From NCBI RefSeq assembly GCF_900447215.1, contig NZ_UFYA01000001.1:1178001-1242000 (forward strand): a DNA stretch of 64,000 bases. The letters run 5' to 3'. Shown here piece after piece: positions 51,635 through 61,711 of the stretch (positions within the stretch are counted from its first letter, which is position 1; every line of letters starts with the position of its first letter). Source of the stretch: Dermatophilus congolensis (GTDB lineage: Bacteria > Actinomycetota > Actinomycetes > Actinomycetales > Dermatophilaceae). Below the pieces are notes generated by a model, which searched no databases, was not told the DNA's origin, and was given only the letters and a program-made list of their open reading frames with translations. The position numbers were made by a program, and so were the translations under genes.

Positions 51635-53055
51635 CAGCCGACGGCTCCTTCCATCTGCAGCTCGATGAGACGGTTCAGCTCAAGGGCGTACTCCATGGGC
51701 AGCTCACGCGCGATGGGCTCAACGAACCCGCGCACAATCACGGCCATGGCTTCGTCCTCGGTCAGGCCTCGGGACATGAGGTAGAACAACTGGTCTTCGC
51801 TGACCTTGGAAACAGTCGCTTCGTGCCCCATCTGGACATCGTCTTCACGGATGTCGACGTACGGATAGGTGTCCGAGCGGCTGATGAGGTCAACCAGCAA
51901 GGCGTCACACTTGACGGTCGATTTAGAGCCGTGCGCGCCCTCATCCACCTGGACGAGACCTCGGTACGAAGCGCGACCACCGCCACGGGCAACGGATTTG
52001 CTGATGATGTTGCTTGAGGTGTTCGGGGCGGCGTGCACCATCTTGGAACCGGTGTCTTGGTGTTGGCCTTCGCCAGCGAACGCGATCGACAATGTCTCGC
52101 CTTGGGCGTGCTCACCGAGCAGCCACACAGCCGGGTATTTCATCGTCACTTTGGAGCCGATGTTCCCGTCGACCCATTCCATCGTGGCGCCTGCTTCACA
52201 GGTGGCGCGTTTGGTGACGAGGTTGTAGACGTTGTTGGACCAGTTCTGGATGGTCGTGTAGCGCACACGCGCATCCTTTTTGACAACGATCTCGACCACC
52301 GCGGAGTGCAGCGAATCAGTCTTGTAGATCGGGGCGGTGCAGCCCTCGACATAGTGCACGTAAGAGCCCTCGTCAGCAATGATCAGCGTGCGCTCAAACT
52401 GGCCCATGTTTTCCGTGTTGATGCGGAAGTACGCCTGCAGCGGGATATCCACGTGCACACCCGGGGGCACGTAGATAAACGATCCACCGGACCACACGGC
52501 CGTGTTCAGTGCCGCGAACTTGTTGTCACCGGCAGGAATGACCGAGCCGAAGTACTCCTTGAAAAGTTCTTCGTGCTCACGCAAGCCGGTGTCCGTGTCG
52601 ACGAAGATGACACCTTTTTCTTCAAGGTCTTCACGAATCTGGTGGTAGACAACCTCAGATTCATACTGCGCGGCTACACCTGCCACCAGACGCTGCTTCT
52701 CCGCCTCCGGGATGCCCAGCTTGTCGTAGGTAGCTTTGATGTCTTCAGGCAGATCGTCCCACGTGGTGGCCTGCTTCTCCGTTGATTTAACGAAGTACTT
52801 GATGTTCTGGAAGTCGATACCTGTCAGGTCAGCACCCCACGCAGGCATGGGTTTCTTATCGAACAGGCGTAGCGCCTTCAGACGCAGTTTTTCCATCCAT
52901 GCAGGCTCGTTCTTGCGTTTCGAGATGTCAGTGACGACATCTTCATTCAAGCCCCGTCGAGCACTTGCCCCGGCTGCGTCGCTGTCGGCCCAGCCGAACT
53001 CATACCGGCCAAGATCCTTCAGGCCCGGATTGAGCTCTTCGATGTTGGTGCTCAT
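51634..53055 (-). CDS. sufB: Fe-S cluster assembly protein SufB
   Basis: 473-residue scaffold protein on which clusters are built. The N-terminal [19 protein letters not shown], the beta-helix core with [25 protein letters not shown] (conserved Cys), and C-terminal [46 protein letters not shown] are all canonical. No intein is present, unlike some actinobacterial SufB. It overlaps the sufR stop by 4 bp. Confidence 0.97.
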   Translation of the reverse strand: MSTNIEELNPGLKDLGRYEFGWADSDAAGASARRGLNEDVVTDISKRKNEPAWMEKLRLKALRLFDKKPMPAWGADLTGIDFQNIKYFVKSTEKQATTWDDLPEDIKATYDKLGIPEAEKQRLVAGVAAQYESEVVYHQIREDLEEKGVIFVDTDTGLREHEELFKEYFGSVIPAGDNKFAALNTAVWSGGSFIYVPPGVHVDIPLQAYFRINTENMGQFERTLIIADEGSYVHYVEGCTAPIYKTDSLHSAVVEIVVKKDARVRYTTIQNWSNNVYNLVTKRATCEAGATMEWVDGNIGSKVTMKYPAVWLLGEHAQGETLSIAFAGEGQHQDTGSKMVHAAPNTSSNIISKSVARGGGRASYRGLVQVDEGAHGSKSTVKCDALLVDLISRSDTYPYVDIREDDVQMGHEATVSKVSEDQLFYLMSRGLTEDEAMAVIVRGFVEPIARELPMEYALELNRLIELQMEGAVG

Positions 53056-53903
53056 CGCGGAGTCCTTTCATCATCTTTTATCTCGTGATTGCTGCGTGTC
53101 TGCGACCCGTGAGCTCGCACTGCGCGCGGTGTAGAAGTGCGGCACACATCTGCGCCGGAAGAACGATGCACCCTGATTGCAGGGACAAATGTGGTGCACA
53201 CGTGGCCACCACCAGCCAGCGTGGAAAGGCGCTGCACGTGAACGCCCAAAAGATCAGCGAATGCCGCTGCTTCGGCATCACACAACGACTGATACTCGGC
53301 CGCAACCGTTTGCACCGGGCAGTGCCCCTGGCACAATTGCACCCCCGCTGTGGCGATATCGTCGCTCGTTGACCCTGCAGGCACCGGGCCTTGCACAGAG
53401 CGGGCAGTTGCAGCGAACCCAGCGTCCGTCAGTGCCTCCGCCAATGCCACGGCGCGGCTAATCGGGTCCGGGCCGGCTTTCTCTACCTGCGGCGCTAGCG
53501 TGGCAACAAGATCCGCTGCTCGCTGAGCAGCGAACTCCTCCACCGCTTCAGGGCCCAAGCGGGTGCTTAAAAATCGCAAGGCTGCTCGTGCGATGTCGTC
53601 GTAGGCGGCGTCAAGGCTGCGGTGTGCCGCGTCCGTCACCACATATACGCGGGCTGGTCGACCTCGACCTCGCCCAGAGATGTTGGTTTCACTGCCCGCA
53701 ATGAACTGCTCTTCTTCCAGGGCAGTCAGGTGACGGCGCACCGCTGCCGGAGTGAGCTGTAGGTCTTCAGCGATCTGTGCTGCGGTAATAGGGCCGTTTT
53801 CAACGATGCGGCGTAATACCTGTTCGCGGGTACCCGCGCCTGTTGCGCGAGCAGTTTCCGCCCGGGCAGCAGGACGAGACGTGGATGCTTCATCCATAGC
53901 CAT
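53052..53903 (-). CDS. sufR: SufR-like Fe-S cluster-sensing transcriptional repressor
   Basis: 283 residues. The N-terminal winged HTH (about 25-80; [29 protein letters not shown]) is followed by an effector domain with four cysteines in [21 protein letters not shown] and HVCTT, the expected cluster ligands. Homologues end soon after CTTxxP; here about 45 further residues ([16 protein letters not shown]...) run into the sufB start. It is first in the operon and probably represses it when Fe-S supply is sufficient. A CTGG-AAA-CCAG repeat at 53971-53981 is a weak operator candidate. Confidence 0.92.
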   Translation of the reverse strand: MAMDEASTSRPAARAETARATGAGTREQVLRRIVENGPITAAQIAEDLQLTPAAVRRHLTALEEEQFIAGSETNISGRGRGRPARVYVVTDAAHRSLDAAYDDIARAALRFLSTRLGPEAVEEFAAQRAADLVATLAPQVEKAGPDPISRAVALAEALTDAGFAATARSVQGPVPAGSTSDDIATAGVQLCQGHCPVQTVAAEYQSLCDAEAAAFADLLGVHVQRLSTLAGGGHVCTTFVPAIRVHRSSGADVCRTSTPRAVRAHGSQTRSNHEIKDDERTPR

Positions 53904-54047
53904 AACCCCCTGACGGATCGGAACTGTCGAGACACCCCAGCGATAAACGCAACATCATTCTTGCTTAATTCTGGAAACCAGCAAAGAAGGGTCACCTAAC
54001 CCGCATGCAACAGGCCGCAACAACCGACCCTCAGTACGCCCCGCAGA

Positions 54048-54053
54048 TAGACT
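54048..54053 (+). promoter_or_regulatory. -10 element of the ABC exporter operon (leaderless)
   Basis: TAGACT, 7 nt before GTG 54061; no ribosome-binding site. Confidence 0.45.
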
Positions 54054-54060
54054 CCGGCAC

Positions 54061-54828
54061 GTGTCACGTCCAGCCGTGCTCGTACAGCACCTCGTCAAAC
54101 AATTCGGAACAACCACAGCCGTAGTCGACGCCACCTGGTCAGCAAACCCCGGAGCCATCACCACCGTCCTAGGCCCTAACGGCTCCGGAAAAACCACCAC
54201 CATGGAATGCCTCGAAGGCCTCCAAACCCCCACCTCCGGAACCGTCCGCGTCCTGGAAACCAACCCCCTCACCGCCGACCCCGAACACCGCGCCCGCGTA
54301 GGCGTCATGCTCCAAGACGGCGGCCTACCCAACACCGTCACCAGCGGCAGACTCCTACGCCACCTCGCCAACCTCTACCGCAACCCCATCCCCCCGGCCG
54401 AACTCGCCGACCGTCTCGACCTAACCAGCTTCGAAAAAACCACCGTCCGACGTCTCTCCGGCGGACAACGCCGACGCCTGGCCCTGGCCGCCGCCATCAT
54501 CGGCCGCCCCCGCGTCCTCTTCCTCGACGAACCCGCGGCCGGCCTAGATCCCCACGCCCGCCTCGACGTCTGGGACTTAGTCACCGAGCTACGCAACGCA
54601 GGCGTGTGCGTCATCATCACCACCCACTCCTTCGAAGAAGCCGAACGCCTCGCCGACCACGTCGTCGTCATGAACGAAGGCACCGTCGTCGCCGACGGAA
54701 CTGTCCAGCACATCGCCGGAAACGACACCCTCGAAAACGCCTTCTTCAACCTCACCCCACGCCAGCACCGCAGCTTCACATCCCAGCAATGGATCAACGC
54801 CCCCACAACCACGGAAGACTCCGCATGA
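54061..54828 (+). CDS. ABC-2 type exporter ATP-binding protein
   Basis: 255-residue ATPase of the DrrA/CcmA class. Walker A GPNGSGKTTT near 39-48, Q-loop VMLQDGGLPNTV, signature LSGGQRRRLALAAAI, Walker B LFLDEPAAGLDPHAR and H-loop THSFEEAE. It overlaps the permease gene by 4 bp. A sufR - ABC - permease - ctaA order is common in actinobacteria, which hints at a role linked to respiration or haem, but the substrate is unknown. Confidence 0.92.
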   Translation: MSRPAVLVQHLVKQFGTTTAVVDATWSANPGAITTVLGPNGSGKTTTMECLEGLQTPTSGTVRVLETNPLTADPEHRARVGVMLQDGGLPNTVTSGRLLRHLANLYRNPIPPAELADRLDLTSFEKTTVRRLSGGQRRRLALAAAIIGRPRVLFLDEPAAGLDPHARLDVWDLVTELRNAGVCVIITTHSFEEAERLADHVVVMNEGTVVADGTVQHIAGNDTLENAFFNLTPRQHRSFTSQQWINAPTTTEDSA

Positions 54829-55598
54829 GCGTCACAACCACCACTCCCTGCGGCCCTGCGCCCCGCCGCACCATCATCCTTTCTCACGCACGCTTCGAAC
54901 TAGGCACCCTGCTACGCAACGGCGAACAGCTCCTCGTCTCACTCATCCTTCCCCTGCTGGCCCTAGCTGCGTTCACCTACATCAACCTGCCCACCTCGCA
55001 CGCCACCAACCACACCCCCATCAACCTCATCACCCCCGGCGTACTCGCCCTAGCCATCACCTCCACCGCCTTCACCGGCCAAGCAATCTCCACCGGATTC
55101 GACAGACGCAATGGCGTACTGCGCTACCTGGGCGTCACTCCCCTGGGCCGCACTGGACTCATCTGGGCCAAAGCTATCGCCGTACTCACCCTGGAAATCA
55201 TCCAACTCCTCATCATCTCCGCAGCCGCTCTCGCGCTGGGCTGGCGCCCTGAACCACTCAGCTTTCTCCTTTTCGTGCCAACCTGGATCCTCGGCACCTG
55301 GTGCTTCGTTGCCTTCGCCCTCCTGCTGGCCGGAACCCTGCGCGCCGAAGCCGTGCTCGCCCTGGCCAACCTCATTTGGGTGCTCCTCGTTGGCCTCGGT
55401 GGCGTCCTGTTCCCACCCGCCCTCCTTCCTACATGGCTCGCCCCTGTCATCTCCTGGCTACCCGCTGCAGCCCTGGGCGAAAGCAGTCGCGCAGCCCTCC
55501 TCAACAACATGACAGACCCCACCGCACTCATCCTGCTCGCCGCATGGGCCACACTGGCCACATGGGCAGCCGCGCACTTCTTCCGCTGGTCCGACTAA
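54825..55598 (+). CDS. ABC-2 type exporter permease
   Basis: 257 residues, six transmembrane helices (from LLVSLILPLLALAAFTYI through ILLAAWATLATWAAAHFF), with the ABC-2 motif FDRRNGVLRYLGVTPLGRTGLIWAKAIAVLTLEIIQ between helices 2 and 3. ATG 54825 is set by the ATGA overlap; the longer open frame from 54207 is antisense or out-of-frame shadow. It acts with the ATPase just upstream. Confidence 0.9.
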   Translation: MSVTTTTPCGPAPRRTIILSHARFELGTLLRNGEQLLVSLILPLLALAAFTYINLPTSHATNHTPINLITPGVLALAITSTAFTGQAISTGFDRRNGVLRYLGVTPLGRTGLIWAKAIAVLTLEIIQLLIISAAALALGWRPEPLSFLLFVPTWILGTWCFVAFALLLAGTLRAEAVLALANLIWVLLVGLGGVLFPPALLPTWLAPVISWLPAAALGESSRAALLNNMTDPTALILLAAWATLATWAAAHFFRWSD

Positions 55599-55845
55599 CC
55601 AGCCGGACCAGCACAACTGTTGCGGCAGCAAGCACTACAACACCCGCATATGAAACTGGTCGCCGCCTACAGACACGTCCGTGACACAGACACTAAGCTC
55701 GCCTCATCAATAAGCGCTCAAGCTGCACCACCGTCACAACCATTAATGTCAGCCGCTAAATCGAGGGAAATATCGACTCTACGCGAAACCCAACTACCGC
55801 AATTAAGGAGCTGCGCTCTAGGGAGCCTGCTCTCAAACTCAAAAC
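55599..55845. other. Intergenic region downstream of the ABC exporter
   Basis: About 250 bp with no supportable gene or clear terminator. The short open frame 55620-55862 has no ribosome-binding site or family resemblance. Confidence 0.5.
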
Positions 55846-55857
55846 TACGGTGTACAT

Positions 55858-55933
55858 GGTGAAAAAATCAGCGCAGCCTGATCCTTTTCACCAAGAAAGC
55901 GTGGAGGACACCTGGGTACCTCCACACTTTCTT
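55858..55933 (+). ncRNA. Candidate small RNA of two stacked hairpins
   Basis: Two adjacent hairpins: GGTGAAAA (55858-55865) with TTTTCACC (55885-55892), enclosing ATCAG/CTGAT and a 6-nt loop; then AAGAAAGcGTGGAGG (55893-55907) with CCTCCACaCTTTCTT (55919-55933), one mismatch, terminator-like. TACGGT at 55846-55851 is a -10 whose expected start site falls on the first stem base. It lies 260 nt after the exporter and 155 nt before ctaA. The family is not recognised; it could instead be a late terminator of the exporter operon. Confidence 0.45.
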
Positions 55934-56074
55934 GCACAGTCATAAGAACAGAGACCAGGGCCAGGGACTGCCCATTGGGACCGCAGCTGCAAACGCACCC
56001 AAGAGCGCAGTTTCAGCGCAGTAATCACTCCCGACCCGCGCAACACGCCACATACTCCACCTGAACCCACCCCG

Positions 56075-56080
56075 TAGAGT
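56075..56080 (+). promoter_or_regulatory. -10 element of ctaA (leaderless)
   Basis: TAGAGT, 7 nt before GTG 56088. Confidence 0.45.
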
Positions 56081-56087
56081 CTGCAGC

Positions 56088-57050
56088 GTGACCCAGACAC
56101 ACAACTCCCCCACACCCCCAGCAGCCAGCACCGACCCCCGCTGGATATTTCCCCTCCTCATCGCCAACCTCATCGCCGAGATGGGCATCGTCGTCACTGG
56201 AGGGCTGGTCCGCCTCACCAAATCAGGACTGGGATGCTCCACCTGGCCCCAATGCACCCCTGGCTCATTCGTGCCCACCGCCACCCAACCCGAAGGCTTC
56301 CACAAATACATTGAATTCGGGAACCGCACACTGACCTTCGTGCTCTCTGCCCTGGCTGTCGCCGTCGTCGTCGCAGCCTACAAATACCTCCGCGGACGCG
56401 GCTACCTCGCCCCAGCCACGGTTATCCTTCTCGGCGTCCTCGCCCAAGCCATCGTCGGTGGAATCACTGTCCTGACTGGCCTGAATCCAGCCACCGTGGC
56501 ATTCCACTTCCTCGCCTCGATGATTCTCGTTACCGCAGCCACCCTGCTCGTTGTCCGATACGTCAACGAAAACCGCCCCAGCAGCACCTTCCCCCGCCCC
56601 GTTACCATCCTCGGACGCGCCATCATCGCCATCTACACCGTCGTACTCATCCTCGGAACCGTTGTCACCGGGTCAGGGCCCCACTCCGGCGACGCAGCCA
56701 CACCTGCCCGCCTCAACTTCGACATTCGGGCAGTCTCGTGGTTGCACGCCGACTTCGTGACCGCATTCCTGGGCCTCGTGATCGGCATGCTCGTCGCGGT
56801 GTACCTCTGCAGCCCTGACCACGGCCCCCGCCGCGCCTGGAGCGCCGTCCTGGCCGTGACCATCCTGCAAGGCCTGCTCGGATACACCCAATACCTCCTG
56901 GCCGTACCCGAAGGTCTCGTGCTGGCTCACATGACCCTCGCAGCGGTCTTGACCGCCTCAGTCACCTGGGCATACATGACACTGCGACCCCACCCCGCAG
57001 CAATAAAAACGTCCGCTACCCCACCCCAGGCAGCGGACGTCACGAAGTGA
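56088..57050 (+). CDS. ctaA: Haem A synthase (COX15/CtaA)
   Basis: Membrane enzyme oxidising haem O to haem A for cytochrome oxidase. 320 residues, eight helices in two four-helix halves. Haem-ligand histidines lie in GFHKYIEFGNRTL (near 66), in VAFHFLASMI near 140, in WLHADFVTAFLGL near 222 and in LVLAHMTLAAVL near 283. TGGLVRLTKSGLGCSTWPQC is the conserved first-loop motif with its cysteine pair. It converges with ctaB, whose product is its substrate. Confidence 0.95.
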   Translation: MTQTHNSPTPPAASTDPRWIFPLLIANLIAEMGIVVTGGLVRLTKSGLGCSTWPQCTPGSFVPTATQPEGFHKYIEFGNRTLTFVLSALAVAVVVAAYKYLRGRGYLAPATVILLGVLAQAIVGGITVLTGLNPATVAFHFLASMILVTAATLLVVRYVNENRPSSTFPRPVTILGRAIIAIYTVVLILGTVVTGSGPHSGDAATPARLNFDIRAVSWLHADFVTAFLGLVIGMLVAVYLCSPDHGPRRAWSAVLAVTILQGLLGYTQYLLAVPEGLVLAHMTLAAVLTASVTWAYMTLRPHPAAIKTSATPPQAADVTK

Positions 57051-57056
57051 CCTAGA

Positions 57057-57085
57057 TGCCGCTGGCCTTCACAGGCCAAGCGGCA
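57057..57085. terminator. Terminator between ctaA and ctaB
   Basis: TGCCGCT-GGCC pairs with GGCC-A-AGCGGCA across a 6-nt loop; the ctaB stop codon lies within the hairpin. A second 9-bp repeat ACGTCCGCT/AGCGGACGT lies inside the end of ctaA (57009-57040). Confidence 0.65.
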
Positions 57086-58028
57086 CAAAAATCAGCGGAT
57101 CTACAGCCACACCAACAAACAGCAACGTCAAATAGCTAATCGAAAAATGGAACAACCGCATCGGTTTCAACGCAGCCAACGTGGTGTTCTCTGGATCCTT
57201 CGCCCGCTTCAACAGCATGTGCGATTCCCGGATGAACAACGCCCCTGAAGCCACCGCCGTCACTGAATACACCCACCCCATCGGGGCCACCGGGATTAGC
57301 GCCAACGAAACAGCAACAGTCGCCCAGGCGTACACAACCACCTGACGCGCCACTGACACATCTCGCGCCACCACCGGCAACATCGGAACACCCGCCGCTG
57401 CGTAATCGTCTTTAAAACGCATCGACAACGGCCAGTAATGCGGCGGCGTCCAGAAAAACACCACCAAGAAAAGAATGATTGGAACCCAGCCAATAGAGTT
57501 CGTCACCGCAGCCCAGGCAATCAGTACCGGCATGCACCCAGCAGCGCCACCCCACACAATGTTCTGCGCCGTCCGACGCTTCAACACCATCGTGTAAAAC
57601 ACCACATACAAAAAAAGCGCAGTCAACGCCAGCGCCGCCGACAACACATTGACGAACCACACCAACGTCACTACCGCAGCCACGCCCAACAACACCGCGA
57701 AAACAAGCGCGCCACGCTCCGAAACCGCACCCGTAGCCAACGGGCGATTCTCAGTACGATGCATCAAACGATCGATGTCGCGATCCAAATAACAGTTGAA
57801 AACGTTCGACGACGCCGCCGCCAGCGTTCCCCCCACCAAAGTCGCCGCGATCAAACCGACAGACGGCACCCCCCGCTCAGCAAGGAACATCACGGGAAAC
57901 GTCGTCACAAGCAGCAGCTCGATAATGCGCGGCTTCGTCAACGAGACATAGTCACGCAGAACCTGCCGCCACGACCGCGAGGTATCCCCTCCGGGAGCCG
58001 AATTCGCTCGAGGTTGTATAGCAGTCAC
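57069..58028 (-). CDS. ctaB: Protoheme IX farnesyltransferase (haem O synthase)
   Basis: UbiA-family prenyltransferase adding farnesyl to haem B. 319 residues, about nine helices; the first Asp-rich motif is [20 protein letters not shown] near 92-111, and the second is the [28 protein letters not shown] region near 200. GTG 58028 is preferred, with AAGGA 4-5 nt upstream; the open frame to 58094 adds residues unlike the family. It is divergent from tkt. Confidence 0.95.
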   Translation of the reverse strand: MTAIQPRANSAPGGDTSRSWRQVLRDYVSLTKPRIIELLLVTTFPVMFLAERGVPSVGLIAATLVGGTLAAASSNVFNCYLDRDIDRLMHRTENRPLATGAVSERGALVFAVLLGVAAVVTLVWFVNVLSAALALTALFLYVVFYTMVLKRRTAQNIVWGGAAGCMPVLIAWAAVTNSIGWVPIILFLVVFFWTPPHYWPLSMRFKDDYAAAGVPMLPVVARDVSVARQVVVYAWATVAVSLALIPVAPMGWVYSVTAVASGALFIRESHMLLKRAKDPENTTLAALKPMRLFHFSISYLTLLFVGVAVDPLIFVPLGL

Positions 58029-58445
58029 GGTGTCCTTCAATGTGAGAAACAGGGCGGCGCCAAAGGCAAAGGCACGAAGCCTCGCACAGACCATTCACGG
58101 CGGCTTTCTACTTTGCCGCACGTGATGAGGATCACTCCACCCAAGGGCCGGATCAACGGCCAGCATACGCGGCTCAGATCACATCGAGGCCCCAGACCCC
58201 CCAACCTCGTCGCCAACACCCCACACCTTGTGTACTAAAGCCCACAAAGTCACCTCGGTGCCGCGAACAACACACGACAATGTGAAGAGCGCTGCGACAC
58301 GCGCCGATAGGGTCAAAGAGGAAACCCGCAAGGCACCCGCCCCGGGAACAACCGTGTCTCATCCGGTGTTGCAGAAGGTCCGCGCCACCAACCCGCTGAC
58401 CACGCCTCACCTGCATCAACGATTTGGATCAGGAGCACCTTGAAT
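58029..58445. other. Divergent ctaB-tkt intergenic region
   Basis: About 415 bp holding the promoters of both genes. No open frame with a ribosome-binding site; the 58228-58443 frame is judged non-coding. No strong palindrome seen. Confidence 0.45.
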
Positions 58446-60590
58446 ATGAGTGAAAACTCCACGGCTACAACACGCGACGCCTCGTTGCAGCCGCTGAAAG
58501 CTGACGCCCTCGGCTGGAACAACACCGACCGCCGTGCCGTCGACACAGCAAAAATCCTCGCCGCCGACGCGGTACAGCACAAAGGAGACGGCCACCCGGG
58601 CTCAGCCGTCTCACTGGCACCGGTCGCATACCTGCTCTACCACGACATCATGAACTACGACCCGTCCGATACTCACTGGCTCGGACGCGACCGATTCGTT
58701 CTCTCCGCAGGACACTCCAGCCTCACCCAGTACATCGCCCTCTACCAGGCAGGCATCGGCCTGGAACTCGAAGACATCAAAGCCCTACGCACCTGGGGCT
58801 CCAAAACCCCCGGCCACCCCGAGTTCCACCACACCGACGGCGTTGAAGTAACCACCGGCCCCCTCGGCTCAGGCCTAGCCACCGCCGTCGGAATGGCCTT
58901 CGAACAACGCCGCCTCCGCGGCCTGCTCGACCCCGACGCTCCCGAAGGAACCAGCCCCTTCGACCACCACATCTACGTCCTCGCCGGAGACGGATGTCTA
59001 CAAGAAGGCGTCGCCAGCGAAGCCTGCTCCCTGGCCGGAACCCAACAACTGGGCAACCTCACCCTCATCTACGACCAAAACCTCATCTCAATTGAGGACC
59101 GCACCGACATCTCCTTCACCGAAGACGTCGCCCAACGCTACGAGTCCTACGGCTGGGATGTCCGCCACGTCGACTGGCGCGGAGAAAACATCTCCTCCGA
59201 ATACGTCGAAGATGTCGACGCCCTCGCCGCAGCTATCAACGACGGCAAAAAAGTCACCGACAAACCCACCATCGTCATCCTGCGCACAATCATCTCCTGG
59301 CCCGCACCAACCAAGCAGGACACTGGCGCATCACACGGCTCCGCACTCGGCGCCGACGAAATCGCCAACATGAAGAAACTGCTCGGCTTCGACCCTGAAA
59401 AAACCTTCGAAGTCGACAACGACGTCATCACCCACACCCGCGAATCCTTCGCCACCAAAGGCGCCAAAGCCCGCGAAGAATGGCAAGGACGCTACGACGC
59501 CTGGAAAACAGCCAACCCCGAACGCGCCGCATTCCTCCAGCGCCTCATCGACCACAAACTCCCCGATGGATTCGCCGAAGCATTCCCCGTCTTCGAAGCA
59601 TCCGAAAAAGGCCTCGCCACCCGCGCAGCCTCCGGGAAAATCCTTTCCGCACTCGCCGACGTGATGCCCGAACTATGGGGCGGATCAGCCGACCTAGCCG
59701 GATCCAACAACACCACCATGGACGGCCAACCCAGCTTCATCCCCGCCGAACACTCCACCAGCAAATTCTCCGGCACCAAATACGGCCGCACCCTCCACTT
59801 CGGCATCCGTGAAAACGGTATGGGCATGATCCTCAACGGCATCGCCTTGTCCGGACTCACCCGCCCCTACGGCGGCACCTTCCTGACCTTCTCGGACTAC
59901 ATGCGCCCTGCTGTTCGCCTGGCCGCGCTGCAAGACATCCCCGCCACCTTCGTCTGGACCCACGACTCCATCGGGCTCGGCGAAGACGGCCCCACCCACC
60001 AACCCATCGAACACCTCCCCTCACTACGCCTCATTCCTCAACTAGACGTAGTCCGCCCCGGCGACGCCAACGAAACCGCCATCGCCTGGCGCACAATCCT
60101 CGAAAACCGACGCGCCACCGGCATCGTCCTATCCCGTCAAGCAATGCCCACCCTGGACCGCACTCGCTTCGCCTCCGCCGAAGGAGTCGCCAAGGGCGCA
60201 TACGTCCTCGCTGACACCGACGGCACCCCCGACGTGGTCATCATCGGCACCGGCTCCGAACTGCATCTAGCAGTCCAAGCAGCCGAACAGCTCTCCGCTG
60301 AAGGCATCAAAGCACGCATCGTCTCTGCCCCCTGCCTCGAATGGTTCGAAGCACAAGAGAAGTCCTACCGCGAAAGCGTCATCCCCACCGACGTAAAAGC
60401 ACGCGTCGCCGTCGAAGCCGCACACCCAGCCCTGTGGCGCACCATCGTCGGAGACGCCGGACGCATCATCGGCATCGACCACTTCGGCGCATCCGCCGAC
60501 AGCGCCACGCTCTACCGCGAGTTCGGCATCACTACCGAAGCAGTCGTTGCGGCTGCCAAAGAGTCCATCGCTGCAGTAGAAGGAAACTGA
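58446..60590 (+). CDS. tkt: Transketolase
   Basis: ThDP enzyme of the non-oxidative pentose phosphate pathway, moving two-carbon units between sugar phosphates. 714 residues: [18 protein letters not shown] near 43, ThDP/Mg motif [18 protein letters not shown] to IYDQN near 178-206, SxxRPxxRLAALQ and the C-terminal domain with [19 protein letters not shown] 58446 has AGGAG 10 nt upstream; TTG 58440 is the alternative. First gene of the tkt-tal-zwf-opcA operon. Confidence 0.97.
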   Translation: MSENSTATTRDASLQPLKADALGWNNTDRRAVDTAKILAADAVQHKGDGHPGSAVSLAPVAYLLYHDIMNYDPSDTHWLGRDRFVLSAGHSSLTQYIALYQAGIGLELEDIKALRTWGSKTPGHPEFHHTDGVEVTTGPLGSGLATAVGMAFEQRRLRGLLDPDAPEGTSPFDHHIYVLAGDGCLQEGVASEACSLAGTQQLGNLTLIYDQNLISIEDRTDISFTEDVAQRYESYGWDVRHVDWRGENISSEYVEDVDALAAAINDGKKVTDKPTIVILRTIISWPAPTKQDTGASHGSALGADEIANMKKLLGFDPEKTFEVDNDVITHTRESFATKGAKAREEWQGRYDAWKTANPERAAFLQRLIDHKLPDGFAEAFPVFEASEKGLATRAASGKILSALADVMPELWGGSADLAGSNNTTMDGQPSFIPAEHSTSKFSGTKYGRTLHFGIRENGMGMILNGIALSGLTRPYGGTFLTFSDYMRPAVRLAALQDIPATFVWTHDSIGLGEDGPTHQPIEHLPSLRLIPQLDVVRPGDANETAIAWRTILENRRATGIVLSRQAMPTLDRTRFASAEGVAKGAYVLADTDGTPDVVIIGTGSELHLAVQAAEQLSAEGIKARIVSAPCLEWFEAQEKSYRESVIPTDVKARVAVEAAHPALWRTIVGDAGRIIGIDHFGASADSATLYREFGITTEAVVAAAKESIAAVEGN

Positions 60591-60595
60591 TTCAC

Positions 60596-61711
60596 ATGAC
60601 CATCAACAGCAACATCAAAGCCCTCGCCGACGCCGGCGTCTCCGTCTGGCTCGATGACCTCTCCCGCACCCTCATCTCCAGCGGAAACCTGCAAAAACTC
60701 ATCGACGAATCTGGCGTAGTAGGCGTAACCACCAACCCCACAATCTTCGCCACCGCACTATCCAACGGCGAAGCCTACGCCGACCAGGTAGCACAACTGG
60801 CCGCCGCCAACACCCCCGTTGACGATGCCGTCTTCGCCATCACCACAGACGACGTCCGCAACGCCTGCGACGTCCTCAAACCCATCTACGACGCCACCGG
60901 CGGCAAAGACGGACGCGTCTCCATCGAGGTCGACCCACGCCTGGCCCACGAAACTGACGCCACCGTCGACATGGCCAAAAAGCTCTACGCCACCGTCGAC
61001 CGCGAAAACGTGATGATCAAAATCCCCGCCACCACAGCGGGCCTACCAGCCATCACAGCCGTCCTTGCCGAAGGCATCTCCGTCAACGTCACCCTTATCT
61101 TCTCTCTCGACCAATACCGCGGAGTCCTGGCAGCCTTCATCGAAGGCATCGAGAAAGCCAAGGAGGCAGGCAAAGACATCAGCAAGATCCACTCCGTGGC
61201 ATCTTTCTTCGTCAGCCGCGTCGACACCGAAATCGACCCTCGACTCGAAAAGATCGGCACCGACGAAGCACTCGCTCTGCGCGGAAAAGCAGCAATCGCC
61301 AACGCACGCCTGGCCTACCAAGTTTTCGAAGAAGCCTTCGCCACCAGCCGCTGGGACGTCCTCGAAGCAGCAGGCGCAAACAAACAACGCGCACTGTGGG
61401 CATCCACCGGTGTGAAAAATCCCGAATACGACGACACCATGTACGTGGTCGACCTCGCCGCACCACACACGGTCAACACCATGCCCGGCAAAACCCTCGA
61501 AGCTGTCGCCGACCACGGCAAGGTCCGCGCCAACGCCATCGCTGGCAGCTACGAAGACTCCCAAGCCACCCTCGACAAGCTCGCCGCCCTCGGAATCTCC
61601 TACGACGAGGTCGTCACCAAGCTCGAAAAGGAAGGCGTCGAAAAATTCGAGAAGTCCTGGACCGAACTCCTGGACTCCCTCACCAGTGAACTGGAGGCCA
61701 AGAGCAAGTGA
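60596..61711 (+). CDS. tal: Transaldolase
   Basis: Transfers dihydroxyacetone units in the pentose phosphate pathway. 371 residues (long actinobacterial type); Schiff-base Lys142 in [12 protein letters not shown], signature [13 protein letters not shown] near 43-55, and the [22 protein letters not shown] block. ATG 60596 has AAGGA about 11 nt upstream and lies 5 nt after the tkt stop; the open frame to 60341 is a shadow of tkt. Confidence 0.97.
   Translation: MTINSNIKALADAGVSVWLDDLSRTLISSGNLQKLIDESGVVGVTTNPTIFATALSNGEAYADQVAQLAAANTPVDDAVFAITTDDVRNACDVLKPIYDATGGKDGRVSIEVDPRLAHETDATVDMAKKLYATVDRENVMIKIPATTAGLPAITAVLAEGISVNVTLIFSLDQYRGVLAAFIEGIEKAKEAGKDISKIHSVASFFVSRVDTEIDPRLEKIGTDEALALRGKAAIANARLAYQVFEEAFATSRWDVLEAAGANKQRALWASTGVKNPEYDDTMYVVDLAAPHTVNTMPGKTLEAVADHGKVRANAIAGSYEDSQATLDKLAALGISYDEVVTKLEKEGVEKFEKSWTELLDSLTSELEAKSK

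Noticed and set aside
51634-53055. Possible SufB intein
   Set aside because: The coding sequence is of normal length (473 residues) and contiguous; no intein blocks are seen.
58228-58443. 71-residue open frame upstream of tkt
   Set aside because: Overlaps the tkt promoter region, lacks a ribosome-binding site and has unlikely composition.
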